Assembly: GCA_946403565.1 (NCBI GenBank)
Contig: CAMJAJ010000115.1
Location: forward strand, 1-5,499
Direction of reading: 5' to 3'
Source: an uncultured Treponema sp.
Lineage (GTDB): Bacteria; Spirochaetota; Spirochaetia; Treponematales; Treponemataceae
DNA length: 5,499 nt
This document shows, one piece after another, positions 1 to 3,993 of this stretch; position 1 is the first letter of the stretch; the number at the start of each line of letters is the position of its first letter. The notes beneath the pieces were generated by a model. It saw only the letters and a list, made by a program, of their open reading frames with translations. It was not told the DNA's origin and did not search any database. The position numbers were made by a program, and so were the translations under genes.

Positions 1-1
1 C

Positions 2-1234
2 ATCATCTGGTGCGACCAGCGGACCGCCAAGGAATGCGAGGAGATCACCGCCAAGGTCGGGGCCAAGAAGCTCATCGACATCACGGCCAACCCCGCCCTC
101 ACGGGCTTCACCGCCTCCAAGATCCTCTGGGTCCGCAACAACGAGCCAGAGGTCTACGCCAAGTGCGCCCACATCCTGCTGCCCAAGGACTACGTCCGCT
201 ACATGCTGACCGGTGAGTTCGCGACCGAGGTCAGCGACGCGTCGGGAATGCAGCTCCTGGACGTGCCCCGCCGCCAGTGGTCGGACGAGCTGCTTGAAAA
301 GCTGGGCATCGACAAGGCCCTGCTGGCCAAGGTCTACGAGTCACCCGATGTGACGGGCAAGGTCAACGCAAAGGCCGCCGACCTGTGCGGCATCAAGGAA
401 GGGACCCCGGTCGTCGGAGGAGCAGGAGACAATGCCGCCGCCGCCGTCGGAACGGGAACGGTCGTGGACGGAAGGGCCTTCACGACGATAGGAACGTCGG
501 GCGTCGTCTTTGCCCACACGTCCAAGCTGTCCATAGACCCCAAGGGCCGCGTCCACACCTTCTGCTGCGCCGTGCCGGGAGCATGGCACGTCATGGGCGT
601 GACCCAGGCCGCGGGACTCTCGCTCAAGTGGTTCCGCGACAACTTCTGCAACGAGGAAATCCTGACCGCCGCCGGCATGGGCAAGGACCCCTACTTCCTG
701 ATGGACCAGGAGGCGGGCCGCATCCCGATCGGCTGCGACAAGCTGCTCTACCTGCCCTACCTGATGGGCGAGCGCACGCCGCACCTGGACCCCGACTGCC
801 GCGGCGTCTTCTTTGGCCTGTCCGCCATGCACACCAAGCAGCACCTGCTCCGCGCCGTCATGGAAGGCGTCACCTACAGCCAGCGGGATTCCATGGAGGT
901 GCTCCGCGGCATGGGCGTCAAGACCGACACCATGCTCGCCTGCGGCGGCGGCGGATCCAGCCCCCTCTGGCGGCAGATGCTCGCCGACGTGTACGGATGC
1001 CCGGTCAAGACCGTCGCCAGCAAGGAGGGCCCGGCCCTCGGTGTCGCGATCCTCGCCGGAGTCGGAACCGGACTCTACTCCTCCGTGCCGGAAGCCTGTG
1101 ACGCGGTCATCAAGACCAACCCGCCGCAGGAGCCCATCGCAGAAAACAGCAAGGAGTACGAGAAGTTCTACAAGCTCTACACCCAGGTCTACCCCGCGCT
1201 CAAGGAGACCTACAAGAGCCTGGCCGCCCTGTAA
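2..1234 (+). CDS. xylB: Xylulokinase (FGGY carbohydrate kinase), 3' part only
   Basis: Phosphorylates D-xylulose with ATP to xylulose 5-phosphate, feeding xylose into the pentose phosphate pathway in the cytoplasm. The frame is open from base 2 and ends at TAA 1232-1234, giving 410 visible residues. The ATG at 203 is internal, because clear xylulokinase sequence (WCDQRT, NPALTGFT, LLPKDYVRY) precedes it. Visible landmarks, numbered from the fragment: an FGGY signature-1-like segment at about 35-47 (GFTASKILWVRNN); the GGAGDN loop, whose Asp at 143 fits the catalytic base; an FGGY signature-2 segment at 268-285 (GVFFGLSAMHTKQHLLRA onward); and the nucleotide-binding GGGGSS at 315-320 followed by PLWRQMLADV. 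E. coli XylB has its catalytic Asp near 233, so about 90 N-terminal residues lie outside the window. The gene is intact where visible. It is followed by a terminator and converges with metQ, so it is the last gene of its transcript. Its promoter and any xylA/xylR neighbours are not visible. Confidence 0.96.
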   Translation: MIWCDQRTAKECEEITAKVGAKKLIDITANPALTGFTASKILWVRNNEPEVYAKCAHILLPKDYVRYMLTGEFATEVSDASGMQLLDVPRRQWSDELLEKLGIDKALLAKVYESPDVTGKVNAKAADLCGIKEGTPVVGGAGDNAAAAVGTGTVVDGRAFTTIGTSGVVFAHTSKLSIDPKGRVHTFCCAVPGAWHVMGVTQAAGLSLKWFRDNFCNEEILTAAGMGKDPYFLMDQEAGRIPIGCDKLLYLPYLMGERTPHLDPDCRGVFFGLSAMHTKQHLLRAVMEGVTYSQRDSMEVLRGMGVKTDTMLACGGGGSSPLWRQMLADVYGCPVKTVASKEGPALGVAILAGVGTGLYSSVPEACDAVIKTNPPQEPIAENSKEYEKFYKLYTQVYPALKETYKSLAAL

Positions 1235-1256
1235 CCTCCGGGCAGCCCCGTAACGC

Positions 1257-1297
1257 AAAAAGGCCCGCCTCCCTTTCGGGAAGCGGGCCTCTCTTTT
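1257..1297. terminator. Bidirectional intrinsic terminator between xylB and metQ
   Basis: The arms 1261-1273 and 1278-1290 pair as AGGCCCGC/GCGGGCCT, one C-A mismatch, then TCCC/GGGA, closing a TTTC tetraloop. This gives 12 base pairs in 13 positions. On the + strand the stem is followed by CTCTTTT (1291-1297), 26 bases after the xylB stop. On the - strand it is followed by a run of five U (complement of 1257-1261). It can therefore end both the xylB transcript and the converging metQ transcript. The stem strength and two-sided U-tracts make the call firm; actual efficiency in each direction is inferred. Confidence 0.9.
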
Positions 1298-1308
1298 GCC
1301 GCTTGAAA

Positions 1309-1374
1309 CTACGCCGGCAGTAGCCTCGCAGCTACGCTGGCGGTAGCCTCGTAGCTTGCGCTGGCAATTCCAGC
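1309..1374. repeat. Tandem imperfect 23-bp repeat with hairpin-forming units
   Basis: Two adjacent 23-base units, 1311-1333 and 1334-1356, differ at three positions, all transitions. Each carries the same small inverted repeat, CTAC-N7-GTAG (1309-1323 and 1332-1346). A larger perfect inverted repeat, AGCTACG/CGTAGCT (1330-1336 and 1350-1356), spans unit 2. A degenerate third piece contains GCTGG-CAATT-CCAGC (1360-1374), ending one base before the metQ stop codon. The block lies between the metQ stop and the shared terminator, so it would be in the 3' untranslated region of metQ mRNA. I do not recognise the family. It may be a dispersed intergenic repeat or an RNA-stabilising 3' element. Confidence 0.7.
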
Positions 1375-2166
1375 TTAGAATACGGCAATCACGTCGCCGT
1401 TCGGATAGCGCTTCTGGATCCACTCGCGGACCTTGGCGCTCTGCAGCGCGTCGACCAGGGCCCTGATGGCCTCGTCGTTCTCGTGGCCAACCTTGACCGC
1501 GACGACGTTGACGTAGGGAGAGTCGGCGCCCTCAACGAACAGTCCGTCCTTGCTGGCGTTGAGTCCGGCAGGAATCGCATAGTTTCCGTTGATGATGGCC
1601 GCGTCTACATCCGGCAGGATGCGGGGCACGGAAGCCGCCTCAACCTCGGTGAACTTGAGGTTCTTCGGGTTGGAAGCGATGTCGAGCGGGGTGGCCGTGA
1701 TTCCGGCTCCGTCCTTGAGCGTGATGAGTCCCGCGGACTGGAGCAGGAGGAGGGCGCGGCCCTCGTTGGTCGGGTCATTGGGCACGCCGATCTTGGCGCC
1801 AGAAGGAAGCTCTGACAGGCTCTTGTACTTCTTTGAGTAGACGGCGATGGGCTCGATATGGACTCCGCCCGCATTGGCCAGGTGGGTTCCCTGCTCCTTG
1901 TTGAAGGACTCCAGGTAGGGCAGGTGCTGGAAGTAGTTCGCATCGATCTGTCCGTCCTCAAGCGCCTTGTTCGGGGTCACGTAGTCGGTGAACTCGACGA
2001 TCTTAAGCTTGATTCCCTTGTCCTTGAGGTCCTTCTGGATAAGCTTGAGGATCTCGGCATGGGGCTCGGGGGTGGCTCCGACCTTGAGGGTCTTGGCCTT
2101 GGGCTTTGCACCGGCGATGGCTGCGATGGCGGCAAACACGAGGGCCGCGCTCAAAATCTTCTTCAT
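1375..2166 (-). CDS. metQ: Methionine ABC transporter substrate-binding protein (MetQ/NlpA family)
   Basis: Binds methionine outside the cytoplasmic membrane and delivers it to the MetN-MetI ABC importer. The protein has 263 residues, a normal length for the family. Residues 1-20 form a signal peptide: charged MKK, a hydrophobic Ala/Ile/Val-rich core, and a likely signal peptidase I site after AGA at 18-20. Family landmarks are VGATPEPHAEIL (29-40), DYVTPNKALEDGQIDANYFQ (61-80) followed by HLPYL, VPNDPTNEGRALLLLQ (128-143), the INGNYA segment (192-197) and SPYVNVVAV (216-224). Unlike typical MetQ lipoproteins there is no lipobox, and the whole protein contains no cysteine, so it should be a soluble periplasmic protein. 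The start is supported by GGAGG at 2180-2176, 9 bases upstream. metN and metI are not adjacent: the gene stands alone between a divergent operon and a convergent xylB. The NlpA family also includes binders of related ligands, so methionine specificity is inferred from family similarity. Confidence 0.94.
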   Translation of the reverse strand: MKKILSAALVFAAIAAIAGAKPKAKTLKVGATPEPHAEILKLIQKDLKDKGIKLKIVEFTDYVTPNKALEDGQIDANYFQHLPYLESFNKEQGTHLANAGGVHIEPIAVYSKKYKSLSELPSGAKIGVPNDPTNEGRALLLLQSAGLITLKDGAGITATPLDIASNPKNLKFTEVEAASVPRILPDVDAAIINGNYAIPAGLNASKDGLFVEGADSPYVNVVAVKVGHENDEAIRALVDALQSAKVREWIQKRYPNGDVIAVF

Positions 2167-2334
2167 AACTGTTTTCCTCCATTATGGCATGGTATGTATG
2201 ATGGACCTGTTTCAAAAGTCCGTCCGGACGTCTGGAACTGCCTCACTACACTAACAAATTGAAACGACAAATGAAACAGCGGAAGGCTCGGGTCACCCTG
2301 CCGCGCCGTTCATTTCCGACTTAACACCTAGGTT
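2167..2334 (-). promoter_or_regulatory. Long 5' leader of metQ with competing complementary segments
   Basis: The metQ promoter predicts a transcript start near 2334, leaving about 168 untranslated bases. In + strand coordinates, CTGTTTCA (2207-2214) is perfectly complementary to TGAAACAG (2272-2279). The overlapping GTTTCAA (2209-2215) is complementary to TTGAAAC (2259-2265), so the two pairings exclude each other. A GC-rich element nearby pairs GCGG (2279-2282) with CCGC (2301-2304), with GGG/CCC (2290-2292, 2296-2298) inside. A 10-base palindrome, CGTCCGGACG, lies at 2221-2230. I find no conserved core of the SAM-I (S-box) riboswitch, and no SAM-II-like sequence that I recognise. A regulatory leader is an inference from length and complementarity only. 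Confidence 0.4.
2176..2180 (-). promoter_or_regulatory. Ribosome binding site of metQ
   Basis: On the - strand the sequence reads GGAGG, then 9 bases, then ATG (2166-2164). This is a full-strength Shine-Dalgarno sequence. It fixes the metQ start and contrasts with the carboxylase gene, which has none. Confidence 0.9.
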
Positions 2335-2336
2335 TT
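2323..2336. promoter_or_regulatory. Palindrome at the predicted metQ transcription start (possible operator)
   Basis: AACACCTAGGTTTT is a 14-base palindrome with one mismatched pair, and its core ACCTAGGT (2326-2333) is perfect. It overlaps the predicted +1 of metQ, a position where a bound repressor would block transcription. No regulator is encoded in the window, and an 8-base palindrome can occur by chance. Confidence 0.3.
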
Positions 2337-2340
2337 CAAT

Positions 2341-2369
2341 GTTATACCGAGAAAGAAGCATCTCGTCAA
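2341..2369 (-). promoter_or_regulatory. Sigma-70-type promoter of metQ
   Basis: Read on the - strand: -35 TTGACG (2369-2364), a 17-base spacer, then -10 TATAAC (2346-2341). Each hexamer matches consensus at five of six positions, and the spacing is ideal. Transcription should start around 2334, upstream of the only gene in that direction, metQ. Confidence 0.82.
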
Positions 2370-2412
2370 GGGCTTTCGGGAAAAAAATCCGTTTCTACCT
2401 CAAAAAACTATT

Positions 2413-2435
2413 TGACAAATCACGCAGTTTTGTCA
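2413..2435. promoter_or_regulatory. Inverted repeat abutting the carboxylase -35 box (possible operator)
   Basis: TGACAAA (2413-2419) and TTTGTCA (2429-2435) are perfect 7-base inverted arms separated by 9 bases, with centres 16 bases apart. The right arm ends directly before the -35 hexamer at 2436. The site is centred at about -48 relative to the predicted start. Geometry and position suit a dimeric regulator of the carboxylase-ligase operon. The left arm overlaps a TTGACA (2412-2417) that lacks a good -10 at the right distance, so part of the symmetry could be coincidental. Confidence 0.5.
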
Positions 2436-2464
2436 TTGACTTGAACGGCAATAGCTGTTACTAT
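2436..2464 (+). promoter_or_regulatory. Sigma-70-type promoter of the carboxylase-ligase operon
   Basis: The -35 TTGACT (2436-2441), a 17-base spacer and the -10 TACTAT (2459-2464) make a strong promoter. The -10 box ends only 7 bases before the ATG at 2472, so transcription should begin at or within a base or two of the A of the start codon. This predicts a leaderless mRNA. Confidence 0.75.
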
Positions 2465-2471
2465 TTTCAAC

Positions 2472-3968
2472 ATGGCTAACTACACGTATAATCTTGAAAA
2501 ACAGCATGCGAAGGGCAAGCTCCACGCCGTGGAGCGCATCTCGGCCCTCCTGGACAAGGACAGCTTCCACGAGATTTATTCCCGTGCCCGCCACCAGTGC
2601 ACCTCTTTCGGCATGGCGGACAAGGAGATTCCCTACGACGGAGTCATCACCGGCTTCGGCAAGATTAACGGCAGGAAGGTCGCCGTCTACGCACAGGACT
2701 TCACCGTCCAGGGCGGCAGCCTGGGCAAGGTGCACGGACAGAAGATCGCCGAACTCATCGACAAGGCGATCGAGGCACGCTGCCCGGTCATCGGCATCAA
2801 CGACTCCGGCGGAGCGAGGATCCAGGAGGGAATCGACGCGCTCTGCGGATACGGCGAGCTGTTCTATCAGAACGTCAGGGCGAGCGGAACGGTTCCCCAG
2901 ATAAGCATCATCGCGGGCCCCTGCGCAGGCGGGGCGGTATACTCCCCCGGAATCACGGACTTCATCTTCGCGGTTGACAAGATAAGCCAGCTGTTCATCA
3001 CCGGTCCCAAGGTCGTCAAGAGCGTCCTTTCCATGGACATCAGCGCGGAGGAACTGGGAGGGGCGGCAATCCACTCGGAGAAGAGCGGCGTGGCCCACTT
3101 CCGCTGCGACACCGAGGAGTCCTGCTACGAAAAGGTGCGCAGGCTCCTGGACTACATACCGCACTATTATGGAGAGAAGGCCGTACAGGACGCCAAGTTC
3201 AAGTTCGACAAGAAGAAGATTCAGGAGATAAACAGCGTACTCCCCGAGGAAAGCAAGAAGGGCTACGACATCCGCAGGGTCATCGACTGCGTGGTCGATG
3301 ACGGCTCCTTCTTCGAGATCATGGAGGAGTTCGCGGCGATGTCCGTCGTCGGCTTCGCCAAGATCGAAGGCAAGTCCGTCGGAATCGTGGCGAACAATCC
3401 CGCCGTCTGGGGCGGCCTGATGAACTGCGACGCGAGCGACAAGATAGCCCGCTTCGTCCGTTACTGCGACAGCTTCGAGATTCCGCTCGTCAGCTTCGTG
3501 GACGTGCCCGGCTTCCTGCCCGGCCCCGACGAGGAGCAGAAGGGAATCATCCGCCACGGCGCCAAGGTCATCTACGCCTACAGCGAGGCGACCGTCCCGA
3601 AGGTGACCGTCATCACGCGCAAGGCATACGGCGGAGCCTATATCGCCATGTGCTCCAAGCACCTGGGGGCGGACTTCGTGTACGCCTGGCCCAAGGCGGA
3701 GATCGCCGTCATGGGAGCGGAGGGCGCGCTTGAGATCCTCTATGCCAAGCAGATGAAGGACCCCAGCCAGGCGCAGTTCGTGGAGCAGAAGTCCGCCGAA
3801 TACCGGGACACCGTCATGAACCCCAAGATTGCGGCGGCCCACAACTACATCAGCGAGATCATTGAGCCGGCACAGACCCGCGAGTATGTCGCGAGCAGCC
3901 TGGAGTTCCTTGAGAACAAGGCCCAGACCGGTGCGCCGATGAAGAAGCACGGGAACATCCCGCTGTAA
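2472..3968 (+). CDS. Biotin-dependent acyl-CoA carboxyltransferase (propionyl-CoA carboxylase beta / methylmalonyl-CoA decarboxylase alpha / transcarboxylase 12S type)
   Basis: Moves a carboxyl group between biotin on a carrier protein and an acyl-CoA such as propionyl-CoA/methylmalonyl-CoA, in the cytoplasm. The 498 residues approach the usual 510-520. The opening LEKQHAKGKLHAVERISALL (8-27) is the family's start. The N-terminal crotonase-like half has SGGARIQEG (112-120) and GPCAGGAVYSP (149-159). The C-terminal half has DVPGFLPG (344-351), IIRHGAK, ITRKAYGGAYIAM (381-393) and AWPKAEIAVMGAEGA (405-419). The glycine pairs at 153-154 and 387-388 correspond to the regions forming the two oxyanion holes. 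Ile391 sits where propionyl-CoA carboxylases commonly carry Asp. The KAYGGAYIAM and AWPKAEIAVMGAEGA wording looks closer to the decarboxylase/transcarboxylase branch than to PccB, but I cannot separate them firmly. ATG 2472 is the only reasonable start: an in-frame stop lies at 2442-2444, with no alternative start codon between. There is no Shine-Dalgarno sequence. No biotin carboxylase or carrier subunit is in the window. Confidence 0.93.
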   Translation: MANYTYNLEKQHAKGKLHAVERISALLDKDSFHEIYSRARHQCTSFGMADKEIPYDGVITGFGKINGRKVAVYAQDFTVQGGSLGKVHGQKIAELIDKAIEARCPVIGINDSGGARIQEGIDALCGYGELFYQNVRASGTVPQISIIAGPCAGGAVYSPGITDFIFAVDKISQLFITGPKVVKSVLSMDISAEELGGAAIHSEKSGVAHFRCDTEESCYEKVRRLLDYIPHYYGEKAVQDAKFKFDKKKIQEINSVLPEESKKGYDIRRVIDCVVDDGSFFEIMEEFAAMSVVGFAKIEGKSVGIVANNPAVWGGLMNCDASDKIARFVRYCDSFEIPLVSFVDVPGFLPGPDEEQKGIIRHGAKVIYAYSEATVPKVTVITRKAYGGAYIAMCSKHLGADFVYAWPKAEIAVMGAEGALEILYAKQMKDPSQAQFVEQKSAEYRDTVMNPKIAAAHNYISEIIEPAQTREYVASSLEFLENKAQTGAPMKKHGNIPL

Positions 3969-3981
3969 CAGCAAGCACTAC

Positions 3982-3986
3982 GGAGG
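3982..3986 (+). promoter_or_regulatory. Ribosome binding site of the acyl-CoA synthetase
   Basis: GGAGG lies 7 bases before ATG 3994, within the 25-base gap after the carboxylase stop. It decides the start of the ligase and supports efficient translation from the operon mRNA. No terminator or promoter is visible in the gap. Confidence 0.88.
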
Positions 3987-3993
3987 CAACTGA

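Noticed and set aside
203..205. ATG at 203 as the start of xylB
   Set aside because: The same frame is open back to base 2 and encodes conserved xylulokinase sequence, including a signature-1-like segment, so this Met is internal.
341..1423. A 360-codon antisense open frame across xylB, the terminator and the start of the repeat block
   Set aside because: It runs through the hairpin terminator and the repeats into the metQ 3' end, has no recognisable domain, and is explained by codon bias of xylB.
2226..2233. GGACGTCT, a 7-of-8 match to the MetJ met-box AGACGTCT near metQ
   Set aside because: MetJ boxes occur as tandem copies and the adjacent octamer matches poorly. The site lies far downstream of the predicted promoter, and MetJ is essentially confined to gammaproteobacteria.
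2167..2334. A SAM-I (S-box) riboswitch upstream of metQ
   Set aside because: The conserved S-box core sequences and the four-way junction layout are not visible in the leader on the coding strand.
2412..2440. TTGACA (2412-2417) as the main -35 box of the carboxylase operon
   Set aside because: At 17 bases downstream the sequence is ATTGAC, a poor -10. TTGACT at 2436 with TACTAT at 2459 is much better, and TTGACA is better explained as overlapping the left arm of the inverted repeat.
2433..3974. A 513-codon open frame antisense to the whole carboxyltransferase gene
   Set aside because: It mirrors a clearly conserved protein on the + strand. In GC-rich genes with biased third positions the opposite strand often stays open. 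Its translation is low-complexity (Leu/Val/Asp/Arg-rich) with no recognisable domain.
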